Position numbers and translations under genes: made by a program. Shown here piece after piece: positions 1 through 12,073 of a stretch of 64,000 bases of DNA; the first letter of the stretch is position 1, and the number at the start of each line of letters is the position of its first letter. The DNA lies in NCBI GenBank assembly GCA_020850755.1, contig JADZEB010000005.1, positions 1-64,000 of the forward strand, written 5' to 3'. The stretch is from Alphaproteobacteria bacterium. GTDB lineage: Bacteria > Pseudomonadota > Alphaproteobacteria > Acetobacterales > Acetobacteraceae. A model generated the notes under the pieces. It saw only the letters and a list, made by a program, of their open reading frames with translations. It did not search any database and had not been told where the DNA came from.

Positions 1-1587
<1,587 letters not shown>

Positions 1588-1599
1588 TCCTTGGCGGAA

Positions 1600-1648
1600 A
1601 AGGGGCCCGGGCGCGGCTGGATGCCGGTCGCGCCCGGGCCCTTGTCGT
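1600..1648 (+). terminator. Hairpin terminator after katG
   Basis: A 13-bp perfect GC stem (1603-1615 with 1629-1641) around a 13-nt loop, extended by one wobble pair and one A-T pair, then a short T-containing tract. It lies 12 bases after the katG stop and fits a Rho-independent terminator, although the T run is weak. Confidence 0.65.
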
Positions 1649-1776
1649 TCCAGGCTACCGCAGGCGCGGCCGCCCGCTTGCCCATGCCGAACCGGCAGGC
1701 TTGATCCAGCGCAATGATCCGGGAGGGGCAAGCTGGCTTTTTGTTCGCCAGCGAGCCCCATCGGTGCAGGCCTGCC

Positions 1777-2495
1777 ATGTCGAACGGCCCCCAGCGGACG
1801 AGAGTGTTCGAGGCGCGCGGCCTGTCGAAGACCTATGTCGTGGGCGAGATCGCGGTCCACGCACTGCGCGATGTCGATCTCGACATCTTCGCGGGCGAGT
1901 TCGTGGTGCTGCTTGGCCCATCGGGCTCGGGCAAATCGACGCTGCTCAATATCCTGGGCGGGCTCGACACGCCCAGCGCCGGCACGGCGCGCTGGCGCGA
2001 CCACGATCTTGTCGGTGCCGACGATGCCGCGCTCACCCGCTACCGGCGCGAGCATGTCGGCTTCGTGTTCCAGTACTACAACCTGATCCCGAGCCTGACC
2101 GCGCTCGAAAATGTCGCCCTGGTCAACGAGATCGCCGAGAAGCCGCTGGATCCCGCCGCCGCGCTGCGCCTGGTCGGGCTCGAGGGCCGGCTGCACCACT
2201 TCCCCGCGCAGCTCTCGGGCGGCGAGCAGCAGCGTGTCGCGGTGGCGCGCGCGATCGCCAAATCGCCCGATGTGCTGCTGTGCGACGAACCCACCGGTGC
2301 GCTCGACTACGAGACGGGCAAGGTGGTGCTCTCGGCCATCGCGCGCGTCAATGCCGAGCTCGGCACGACCACGCTCATCATCACCCACAACGCCGCGATC
2401 GCCGGCATGGCCGACCGTGTGCTGCGCATGGGTGGTGGCCGGATCGTCGGCTCGGCCCGGAACGAGCGTCGCCTGGCCCCCGAGGAGGTGCGCTG

Positions 2496-2499
<4 letters not shown>
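1777..2499 (+). CDS. ABC exporter ATP-binding protein (LolD/MacB type)
   Basis: Nucleotide-binding subunit (240 aa) that drives the membrane protein encoded next. Walker [10 protein letters not shown] is at residues 47-55, signature LSGGEQQ near 147, Walker B with DEPTGALD near 168, and the H-loop sits in IITHN. The signature and [16 protein letters not shown] are typical of the MacB/LolD/FtsE subfamily. I chose ATG 1777 because family homology starts just after it; an in-frame ATG at 1714 adds 21 unlikely residues. The last bases overlap the GTG start of the permease by 4 bp (GTGA), so the two are translationally coupled. The exported substrate cannot be told from sequence. Confidence 0.93.
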
Positions 2500-4859
<2,360 letters not shown>

Positions 4860-4861
4860 TC

Positions 4862-6058
4862 ATGCCGGCAACGACAAGACGCGTGGCAATCGCGGTGGCG
4901 CTGGCGGCGGCAGGGGCGGCGGGCCTGGCATGGATGCTGGCGCCGCAGCCGGTGCCGGTGGAGACGGCGGCCGTGATCCGCGGCCGGTTCGTCGCGACCG
5001 TGGACGAGGATGGGCGCACCCGCATCCGCGAGCGCTTCGTCGTTGCCGCGCCGCTTGCCGGGCGGTTGGCGCGCATCCGGTTCAAGGCCGGGGACCGGGT
5101 TGGCGCGGGGGACATGGTGGCGACGATCCTGCCTTCGCCGGCGCCGCTCTTGGATCCGCGCACGCGCCGCGACGCCGAGGAACGGCTCGGCGCGGCCGAA
5201 GCCGCCCGTGCGCGCGCCGCCGCGCTGGTCGACCGTGCCCGCGCCCAGGCCGAGCAGGCGGCGGCAGACCGCGCGCGCACCCGCACGCTGGTGGAGCGTG
5301 GCGCCTCGACCGCGCAGGCGCTGGAGCGCGCCGAGCTTGCCATGCGCGTGGCCGAGCGCGACCTCCGCGCCGCGGACCTCCAGGCCGACGCGGCCGAGCA
5401 CGAACTCGGCCAGGCGCGCGCGCTCCTGGCGCGCTACCGCCCCGAGGCCAATGGCGGCCAGGACGCCTGGACTGTCACCGCCCCGGTGCCGGGGCTGGTG
5501 CTGCGCGTGGCCGAACCGAGCGAGACGATCGTCCAGGCCGGGACGCCGCTGCTGGAGATCGGCGATCCGGGCGATCTCGAGATCGTGGTCGATGTACTCA
5601 GCGCCGATGCGGTGGCGATCCGCCCCGGTGCCGAGGTGGCGATCGAACGCTGGGGCGGGGCGGAGGCGCTGGCCGGACGCGTGCGCCGGGTCGAGCCATC
5701 GGGCTTCACCAAGATCTCCACCCTTGGCGTGGAGGAGCAGCGCGTGAACGTGCTCGTGGACATCCTCTCGCCGGCCGAGCGCTGGCGCGGCCTGGGCGAC
5801 GCCTTCCAGCTTGAGACACGCATCACCGTGTTCACCGAGGAGGACGCCACCATTATCCCCGCCGGCGCGCTTTTCCGCCGCGGCGAGGCATGGCATGTGT
5901 TCGTGATGCAGGATGGTCGCGCAGAGGAGCGAGAGGTGGCGCTGCTGCGCCGGTCCGGGCAGCGCGCGGCGGTGCGCGCCGGTTTGGCTCTGGGCGAGAG
6001 TGTCATCGTCTATCCGGGCGATCGTGTCGCGCCGGGCGTGAGGGTGGCGGCGCGATAG
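4862..6058 (+). CDS. HlyD/MacA-type periplasmic adaptor (membrane fusion protein)
   Basis: Periplasmic adaptor (398 aa) expected to link the ABC pump encoded upstream to an outer-membrane channel. Residues about 8-26 form a membrane anchor or signal helix. A half-lipoyl segment follows (VAAPLAGRLARIRFKAGDRV), then an Arg/Ala/Glu-rich helical hairpin (about 100-190), the second half-lipoyl segment (VTAPVPGLVLRVAEPSETI) and beta-barrel regions. ATG 4862 lies 2 bases after the permease stop; a TTG at 4856 overlapping that stop is a less likely start. The third gene of the exporter operon; no TolC-like gene is present in the window. Confidence 0.9.
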   Translation: MPATTRRVAIAVALAAAGAAGLAWMLAPQPVPVETAAVIRGRFVATVDEDGRTRIRERFVVAAPLAGRLARIRFKAGDRVGAGDMVATILPSPAPLLDPRTRRDAEERLGAAEAARARAAALVDRARAQAEQAAADRARTRTLVERGASTAQALERAELAMRVAERDLRAADLQADAAEHELGQARALLARYRPEANGGQDAWTVTAPVPGLVLRVAEPSETIVQAGTPLLEIGDPGDLEIVVDVLSADAVAIRPGAEVAIERWGGAEALAGRVRRVEPSGFTKISTLGVEEQRVNVLVDILSPAERWRGLGDAFQLETRITVFTEEDATIIPAGALFRRGEAWHVFVMQDGRAEEREVALLRRSGQRAAVRAGLALGESVIVYPGDRVAPGVRVAAR

Positions 6059-6219
6059 GGGCGGCGGCCGTGCGCGGCTGTGCGCGATACCACGCCGCGC
6101 TTGCCTTGCGAGTGCGCGGACGGCACGCTGCGGCGTTGGTACTGCCGGCAGTCGCTGGCGTCGGGCGGTAGCGCGCGCTGCACATATCGGGCGCTGTCGG
6201 CCCCGGACCCGAGGGCGCC

Positions 6220-6756
6220 ATGGGAACCACCACCGCACTCCGTCGCGCGCTCAAGCAGCGCCTGGTGCCGCTGGCGGAGCGGCAGGGCTTCGCCCTCGAT
6301 CAGCGGCTGATGCCCCGGGCCATGACCTTCCGCCGCGCCGCCGGCGCGCAGGTGCACATGTTCAGCCTGAGCTGGGAAAAGTACGGCAAGCCGCGCTTCG
6401 CCGTGGATTTCGGCACCTGCCCGGCCGACGGCATGCGCTTCGGCGAGGAGCAGGTGCCAGCGCGCGACGTGCTGCCGAGCTGGCTGCCCGATGCGGGATC
6501 GCTCCAGCCGCGCCGCGGCGCCTCGTCCCACGCCTGGTTCCGCCAGGACCGCCCGCTGCTCCAGCGTCTTCTTGGCCGTTCGCGGCTGCGCCCCGAGGCC
6601 GAGGTGGTGGACGAGCTGATCGCCTTGCTCGCGGAACTCGAGACCTACTGGCAGAGCGGTCGGCCCGGCGCGCATATGCGCCACTGGCACATTCGTGCGC
6701 CAGCGGCGCCGGCCACCAGGCGCAAGGGCGATGCGGGTGGCGCGGACGAGGGCTAG
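6220..6756 (+). CDS. Hypothetical protein, possibly DUF4304-like
   Basis: A 178-aa soluble protein with no signal peptide or membrane helix. It opens with a basic helix (LRRALKQRLVPLAERQGF), followed by a beta-rich stretch with MFSLSWEKYGKPRFAVDFGT and a helical C-terminal third with several Trp and His residues. The pattern 'GF...R...F.R...SW.K.GKPRF.V..G' resembles DUF4304-type proteins, but I cannot confirm the family. It stands alone, 161 bases after the exporter operon, so its role is unknown. Codon use matches the neighbours. Confidence 0.7.
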   Translation: MGTTTALRRALKQRLVPLAERQGFALDQRLMPRAMTFRRAAGAQVHMFSLSWEKYGKPRFAVDFGTCPADGMRFGEEQVPARDVLPSWLPDAGSLQPRRGASSHAWFRQDRPLLQRLLGRSRLRPEAEVVDELIALLAELETYWQSGRPGAHMRHWHIRAPAAPATRRKGDAGGADEG

Positions 6757-7411
6757 GCCGAGCCCGGTCTGGCGCGTCGGTGCCACCGCGACCGCGAGAT
6801 CGCGCAGCACCACGCGGTGGGGCTGGGCGCGCTCCTGCGCCAGTGCCGCCCCCACAGGCCGGCCGTGTGGCGGGATCGGTTCGACGTGGCGGCAGGACAT
6901 GCCGGTAGCATGCTCCGCTCCAGCGGCTTCTTGCTGGTGACATCCAGAATTACGAATTGCAGTTTGCGAAATGGGACGGCGCTGCGTGTGCGACGTGCAA
7001 TTTTGCACATTATTCGCTGAAAATGAGATTTCTCTGGCCCTCACTGCGCGTCAAGTTGTGTAACCCATCATGTTACCGTGTCGGGCGGACACGTCAGGCA
7101 GAGGCACCAAGGCTCTCGCATACGCGTAATAGTGAAAAGCAAGTTTGAAGAAATAACAGCTGGTTAACTTAAATTAACATATCCAATTAACCTCTTTTTA
7201 TTGCCATCTATGCTGGTAACTGATTAATATATTTGGACTAATAGGGTCTAAGTATGTATAGGCGTTATCGTTATTCTGCTGCCAGAATGGCATGCGCAGC
7301 GCTTGCTTAACAATCTGTTAGGAGGCTGATGAATTAGGCGCAGGGGATCCGACTATTCCATGACAAGTCTCTGTTTGTAGACAGCCAGGAAGGCTGGAAA
7401 GGAATAGTGCT
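6757..7411. other. Long intergenic region with AT-rich leader before the RTX gene
   Basis: 655 bases without a convincing gene. The first 190 are GC-rich and carry only a possible remnant of an acetyltransferase on the minus strand. From about 6945 to 7330 base composition falls sharply, with many A/T runs, in contrast to the rest of the window. This part contains a GGTTAA...TTAACC inverted repeat (7162-7192) with another TTAAC inside, and a candidate promoter at 7201-7230. It may be a long regulated leader or transferred DNA. Confidence 0.7.
7201..7230 (+). promoter_or_regulatory. Candidate sigma-70 promoter of the RTX gene
   Basis: TTGCCA (7201-7206, 5 of 6 consensus), 18-base spacer, TAATAT (7225-7230, 4 of 6). 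It lies 182 bases before the ATG at 7412, implying a long 5' leader. The AT-rich context weakens the specificity of the match. Confidence 0.4.
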
Positions 7412-9724
7412 ATGGCAGCGATCGCAGGAGGCGGTGGCGACGACGTCATCTTCGGCACGGATGGCGACGATCAGCTCCTCGGCAACAATGGCAACGACTT
7501 CATCGACGGTGGCGCAGGCAACGACACCATCTACGGCAACAACGGCTCCGACCTCCTTGATGGTGGCGCCGGCAGCGACACCGTCACCGGCGGCGCCGAG
7601 AACGACACGATCCTGGGCGGAGAGGGCGACGACGCGCTCTACGGCCTTGGCGGCAACGACCATCTCGATGGCGGGGCCGGCGCCGACCTGATGCGCGGCG
7701 GCAAGGGCGACGACACCTATGTCGTCGACGATGCCGGCGATGTCACCGGCGAGTTCGCCGGCGAAGGCACCGATCTCGTGATGGCCTGGGCCGACCACAC
7801 CATCGGCGCGAACATCGAGGATCTCACGCTGCTCGGCACGGCCGACATCAACGGCACCGGCAACGCCGTGAACAATGTCATCACCGGCAATTCCGGCAGC
7901 AACCGGCTGAGCGGCATGGGCGGCGACGACATCGTGCTCGGCGGCGAGGGCAACGACATCCTCGCCGGCAACGACGGCAACGACCAGGTGTTCGGCCAGG
8001 GCGGCGATGATCGCATCGGCGGCCATGCGGGCGACGACTATCTCGATGGCGGCGAGGGCAACGACACGGTCGACTACACCGCGGCCTCGGGCGGGGTGAC
8101 GGTCGATCTCGCGCTTGCCGGCCCGCAGGACACGGGCAGCGACGGCTTCGACACCATCGTCGATGTCGAGAACATCCGCGGCAGCAGCCATGACGACTTG
8201 CTGTCCGGCAACGATGCCGTCAACGAGATCGTGGCCTTCGGCGGCAACGACCATCTCGATGGCCGCGGCGGGGCCGACCTGATGTATGGCGGGGCGGGCG
8301 ACGACACCTATGTCGTGGACGAGGAAGGCGATGTCACCTCGGACGCGAGCGGCACCGACACGATCCTGAGCATGATCAGCCTGTCGCTCGTCTCGCGCAC
8401 GACGATCGAGAACCTGACCCTGGTCGGGCCGGCGGCGGTGGACGGTACCGGCAACGCGCTCGACAATGTCATCACCGGCAACGACAACGCCAACACCCTC
8501 GACGGACGGGCGGGCGCCGATACCCTGGCCGGTGGCGCGGGCGACGACATCTACCTTGTCGATGATGCCGGCGATACGGTGATCGAGGGCGCGGGCGAGG
8601 GCACGGACATGGTCCTCGCATCCGCCAGCCACACGCTCGGCGACAATGTCGAGAACCTAACCCTGACGCTCACGGGCGCCGCGATCACCGGCACCGGCAA
8701 CGCGCTCGACAACGTCATCATCGGCAACAACGGCAACAACCGCCTGAACGGCATGGGTGGCAACGACACCATCCATGGCGGGCTGGGCAGCGACACGCTG
8801 GCCGGCAATGACGGCGACGACGTGATCCACGGCGAGGACGGCAACGACCGCATCGGCGGCCAGGACGGCAACGACCAGCTCGATGGCGGCGCCGGCACCG
8901 ACATCGTCGACTACACCTCGGCCTCGGCCGCGGTGACGGTGGACATGTCGATCGCGGGTCCGCAGGACACGGGCGGGGCCGGCACCGACACGCTGGCCGG
9001 TTTCGAGTGGATCTATGGCAGCGCCTACAGTGACGTCCTGGTGGGCGACGATGCCGCGAACGTGCTCACCGGCTTCGGCGGCGACGACATGCTCGATGGC
9101 GGGCTGGGCGCCGACAAGATGTATGGCGGCGCCGGCAACGACACCTACATCGTCGAGAGCGTGGGCGATGTCACCTCCGACACCAGCGGCGTCGATACCA
9201 TCGTCAGCTCGGTATCGATATCGCTGGTGTATCGTCCCTCGATCGAGAACCTGACGCTTGTCGGGTCGGCCGAATGCGGCTACGGCAACGACCATGACAA
9301 CAGGATCGTCGGCAGCGACCTGCACAACGATCTCTGCGGCGGGGACGGCAACGACACGCTGGTGGGCGGCGGTGACTATGACTGCCTCTATGGCGGCGCT
9401 GGCGCCGACACATTCCACTACAATGCGCTGTCGGACAGCACGGCCGACTTCGCCGGACGCGACGTGATCTACGACTTCTCGGAAGCGGATGGCGACAAGG
9501 TCGATCTCTCCGCGCTCGACGCCGATGCGGGCGTGGCGGACGACCAGGCCTTCAGCTTCGTCGGCACGGCGGCGTTCAGCGGCACGGCGGGCGAGTTGCG
9601 CTACGAGGAAAGCGGCACGGCGGGGCTGATCGTATGGGCGGACACCAACGGCGATGCGGTGGCCGACTTCTCGATCCGGTTCCACGGACTGTCCTCGATC
9701 ACCGACGCCGCTTTCGCACTGTGA
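7412..9724 (+). CDS. RTX-type calcium-binding secreted protein
   Basis: A 770-aa protein almost wholly built of glycine/aspartate nonapeptide repeats (GGxGxDxLx). Each repeat block binds Ca2+ in a parallel beta-roll after export. Repeats begin within the first ten residues, so there is no N-terminal catalytic domain or signal peptide. Three larger modules alternate the repeats with DTYVVD...GDV stretches and N.TGN motifs. The last ~110 residues (GADTFHYNALSDS to SITDAAFAL) resemble the serralysin C-terminal region, which carries the type I secretion signal. No HlyB/HlyD/TolC secretion set adjoins it; the HlyD at 4862 belongs to an FtsX-type exporter. ATG 7412 has an upstream GGAAAGGA. Probably a secreted surface or matrix protein; the function is not determined. 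Confidence 0.92.
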   Translation: MAAIAGGGGDDVIFGTDGDDQLLGNNGNDFIDGGAGNDTIYGNNGSDLLDGGAGSDTVTGGAENDTILGGEGDDALYGLGGNDHLDGGAGADLMRGGKGDDTYVVDDAGDVTGEFAGEGTDLVMAWADHTIGANIEDLTLLGTADINGTGNAVNNVITGNSGSNRLSGMGGDDIVLGGEGNDILAGNDGNDQVFGQGGDDRIGGHAGDDYLDGGEGNDTVDYTAASGGVTVDLALAGPQDTGSDGFDTIVDVENIRGSSHDDLLSGNDAVNEIVAFGGNDHLDGRGGADLMYGGAGDDTYVVDEEGDVTSDASGTDTILSMISLSLVSRTTIENLTLVGPAAVDGTGNALDNVITGNDNANTLDGRAGADTLAGGAGDDIYLVDDAGDTVIEGAGEGTDMVLASASHTLGDNVENLTLTLTGAAITGTGNALDNVIIGNNGNNRLNGMGGNDTIHGGLGSDTLAGNDGDDVIHGEDGNDRIGGQDGNDQLDGGAGTDIVDYTSASAAVTVDMSIAGPQDTGGAGTDTLAGFEWIYGSAYSDVLVGDDAANVLTGFGGDDMLDGGLGADKMYGGAGNDTYIVESVGDVTSDTSGVDTIVSSVSISLVYRPSIENLTLVGSAECGYGNDHDNRIVGSDLHNDLCGGDGNDTLVGGGDYDCLYGGAGADTFHYNALSDSTADFAGRDVIYDFSEADGDKVDLSALDADAGVADDQAFSFVGTAAFSGTAGELRYEESGTAGLIVWADTNGDAVADFSIRFHGLSSITDAAFAL

Positions 9725-9742
9725 CGCGGGGGGACGAAGCCT

Positions 9743-9883
9743 ATGGCCGAGGTCCCGCTCGACACGACCTTCCTCTATGGCTTCGGCGCCGCCTACCTGA
9801 TCGTCCTGGCGCTGTATGTCCATGCCCTGCTTGACCGCCGGCCCGTGCTTCGGGGCAAGCGGCGCGAAGGGAGGATGAGCTGA
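9743..9883 (+). CDS. Small single-helix membrane protein (46 aa)
   Basis: Starts 18 bases after the RTX stop in the same direction. A short acidic N-terminus (MAEVPLDTT) is followed by one hydrophobic helix (FLYGFGAAYLIVLALYVHAL, about residues 9-28) and a strongly basic tail (DRRPVLRGKRREGRMS), giving an N-out/C-in one-helix protein by the positive-inside rule. The layout is like CcmD and other tiny bitopic proteins, but no heme-export genes are nearby. GC-rich codon use fits the window. Upstream GGGGGGACGAAG could serve as ribosome binding site. Function unknown; possibly co-transcribed with the RTX gene. Confidence 0.6.
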   Translation: MAEVPLDTTFLYGFGAAYLIVLALYVHALLDRRPVLRGKRREGRMS

Positions 9884-10000
9884 GCTGACGCATTTGGGGA
9901 ACGCGGAGCCCGCAGAGATGGGTTCCTGGGCATTGCCCACCTGGGCCAGGTAGGCCGGCGGGCGTTCCACCCTTCGTTTTCCGACCAAGACCGAGGACTG

Positions 10001-10039
10001 GCAAGAAAAGAGGCGTCGGTGCATCCGCACCGGCGCCTC
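10001..10039 (-). terminator. Terminator for the minus-strand NitT-type ABC operon
   Basis: Read on the minus strand, a 13-bp stem (one G-T pair; arms 10010-10022 and 10027-10039) with a 4-base loop is followed directly by a run beginning CTTTTCTT. This is a standard Rho-independent terminator, about 160 bases beyond the stop of the substrate-binding protein gene. Confidence 0.7.
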
Positions 10040-10073
10040 GACAATTCCTGGGCCCGGTCCGCCAAGCCCGCCA

Positions 10074-10203
10074 TCAGAGCAGCGTCCGATCCGGTGGAAC
10101 CGCGCTGCGGCTCCGCCGGACGGAACCAGGCTGCTCGCAAATCGTCAGTCTCTGGGGCATGTCCCGTTCGAGCTGAATCAGCCGAACGGACGTCGTGCCC
10201 TAG
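10074..10203. repeat. 130-bp two-hairpin repeat element, copy 1 (diverged)
   Basis: Same length and order as copies at 30836-30965 and 38572-38701, but with many substitutions. The first hairpin (10084-10126) keeps only an imperfect inner stem; the second (CCGTTCG...CGAACGG) is mostly kept. The left end reads TCAG where the others have CTAG; the right end is CTAG. Its terminal CTA (10200-10202) is the stop codon of the minus-strand gene that ends there. Confidence 0.85.
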
Positions 10204-11237
10204 CGCAGCGCCGCGGCGGCGGTGGCGAAATCGAAGCCGCGATCGATCAGGCTTGCATCATAGGGCTGCGCCGAGAACTCGTTGAGGAAGGCCAGAACCT
10301 TCTCGGCCATGCCCCGGGTCACGGCAACGGAGCGCGGCCAGGACGGGATCGCGTCGGCCCAGAGCTGGTCGAAGAAAGCCTTGTCGACACGGTTGTGATA
10401 CTTCGCATGGATCACGTCGCGCGCGCGCAGCGTGCGCTGCGGATCGTTGAGGTCGGTGAGCGCGGCCTGGATCGCGCGCAGGAAGCGGCGCGCCAGGTCG
10501 GGGTTCTGCTTGATCCACGCCTCACGGCCGATGAAGCCGACATAGAGGAAGCCATCGAGCTCGCGGATCTCGCCCTTGGTGGTGTGGAACAGCATCACGC
10601 CGTTATGCTCGCGCACGCCCTGGTCCGAGGTCGGCGAGGAAACCGAGAAGCCGTCGATCCGCCGCTGCGAGAAGGCCGCCAGCATCGCCGAGGCCGAGGG
10701 GATGTTGACGATGGTCATGTCGCGGCTGGCGTCGAAGCCGCCCTTCTTGGCCAGGAACTGCGTGAGCTGGTGCGTGCCGCTGCCGATGCCGAGCACGGCC
10801 ATCCGCGCCCCGCGCAGGGCGGCGACCTTCTGCTCGAAGGTGCTGCTGGCGGTGATGCGGTGCCGCTCGGCCCATTCCTTCGTCACCACCACGTTCGAGG
10901 CATACTGCGTGATCGAGGCGCCGAAGATGGTCGCATCCGTGCCGCGCTCGCGCGCGCGCAGCGAGGAGGACAGGGCGCCGAGATAGACCTCGGCATTGCC
11001 GGCCACAACGGCGGCCAGCGCCTCGGCCCCGCCGAGGTTGGAGGTGAACTCGGCCGCGATGTTGTTGGCGGCGAAGTGGCCGAGCTCGTGGGCGACCATG
11101 CCCGGAACGAACAGGAACCCCCACGAGGATTGCGTGATCCGCACGCGATCGGCCGCCAGCGCCGGCCGCGCCTTCATCCCGGTTGCGGCCGCCGCCGCGA
11201 CACCGGCGGTGATCCCGAGCAATGTGCGCCTTTGCAT
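10200..11237 (-). CDS. ABC substrate-binding protein, NitT/TauT/THI5 (NMT1) type
   Basis: Periplasmic receptor (345 aa) for an uptake ABC system. The N-terminus MQRRTLLGITAGVAAAAA and PALA-AD around residue 28-29 form an export signal with a twin-arginine-like start. The body (SSWGFLFVPGMVAHELGHF, then GGAEALAAVVAGNAEV) follows the NMT1/SsuA fold; the ligand may be a sulfonate, nitrate or pyrimidine/thiamine precursor, not decidable here. Third gene of a minus-strand operon, after ATPase and permease, 56 bases behind the permease stop. The stop codon lies inside the right end of repeat copy 1. Confidence 0.9.
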   Translation of the reverse strand: MQRRTLLGITAGVAAAAATGMKARPALAADRVRITQSSWGFLFVPGMVAHELGHFAANNIAAEFTSNLGGAEALAAVVAGNAEVYLGALSSSLRARERGTDATIFGASITQYASNVVVTKEWAERHRITASSTFEQKVAALRGARMAVLGIGSGTHQLTQFLAKKGGFDASRDMTIVNIPSASAMLAAFSQRRIDGFSVSSPTSDQGVREHNGVMLFHTTKGEIRELDGFLYVGFIGREAWIKQNPDLARRFLRAIQAALTDLNDPQRTLRARDVIHAKYHNRVDKAFFDQLWADAIPSWPRSVAVTRGMAEKVLAFLNEFSAQPYDASLIDRGFDFATAAAALR

Positions 11238-11293
11238 GGTTGTGCCTCCTTCTGTGCTACCTGTTGCGTTGGTTTCGTCCGCGGGGGCGGCGA

Positions 11294-12073
11294 TCAGATC
11301 GTCACCTCGCGCCGTTCATCGACGGTCTTCCACGGCATCACGATCGGCTCGACCAGCTTCACCGTCGTGTTCAGGATGAAGGCGAGGATCATGATGGCGA
11401 TCAGCGCGGCGAACACGCCGCCCGTATCGAACTGCCCGGCGCTGTCGGCGAGCAGGTAGCCGAGGCCGCGGTTGGCGGCGATCAGCTCGCCCACGATCGC
11501 GCCGATCAGCGCATAGGGAACCGAGATGCGCAGGCCCGCGAACACCCAGGTGATGGCCGAGGGGATCACCACCTTGAACAGCAGGTGGCGCTCGTTCGCG
11601 CCCATCAGGTTCAGGATCGCGATCAGCTCGCGGCTGACATTGCGCACGCCGGTGTAGGTGTTCAGGAACACGAGGAAGAACACCACCGTGGCGGTGAGCA
11701 CGATCTTCATGTCGATGCCGATGCCGAACCACAGCACGAACAGGGGCGCCAGCGCCACCTTGGGCAGGCTGTAGAAGGCCATGATGAAGGGGTCGAGGAT
11801 CTCGGCCAGGAGCCGCGCCCGGCCGAGCGTCACGCCCGCCGCAACGCCGATGATGCCGCCAAGGACGAAGCCGCCGAAGGCCTCCAGCGCGGTGATCGAG
11901 GCGTGATAGGCAAGCGAGCCATCGGCCGCCCAGCCCCAGAAGATGCCGAAGATCACGCTCGGGCGGCTGATGAAGAACTCGGCCACCAGCCGCCCGGAGG
12001 CATACTCCCAGGCGAGCAGGATGGCGACCAGCAGCGCGACGCGTGTCGCGTTCAGGACCAGACTGCGGCTCAT
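11294..12073 (-). CDS. ABC permease, SsuC/TauC type
   Basis: Inner-membrane subunit (259 aa) with about six helices and a BPD_transp_1 domain. It carries the EAA-type loop SRELIAILNLMGANERHLLF, followed by helices around YALIGAIVGELIAANRGLGY, which is typical of the nitrate/sulfonate/taurine family. ATG 12073 overlaps the ATPase stop by 4 bp, so the genes are translationally coupled. Longer in-frame extensions read into the ATPase gene and are rejected. Confidence 0.92.
   Translation of the reverse strand: MSRSLVLNATRVALLVAILLAWEYASGRLVAEFFISRPSVIFGIFWGWAADGSLAYHASITALEAFGGFVLGGIIGVAAGVTLGRARLLAEILDPFIMAFYSLPKVALAPLFVLWFGIGIDMKIVLTATVVFFLVFLNTYTGVRNVSRELIAILNLMGANERHLLFKVVIPSAITWVFAGLRISVPYALIGAIVGELIAANRGLGYLLADSAGQFDTGGVFAALIAIMILAFILNTTVKLVEPIVMPWKTVDERREVTI

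Noticed and set aside
4862-6058. HlyD-type protein as part of a type I secretion system for the RTX protein
   Set aside because: It is in an operon with an FtsX-type permease and its ATPase, the MacAB/DevBCA-like layout, not with an HlyB-type exporter.
7412-9724. Regular repeats in this region considered as a CRISPR or satellite array
   Set aside because: They are degenerate, in frame, and encode RTX nonapeptides; no constant repeats with unique spacers.
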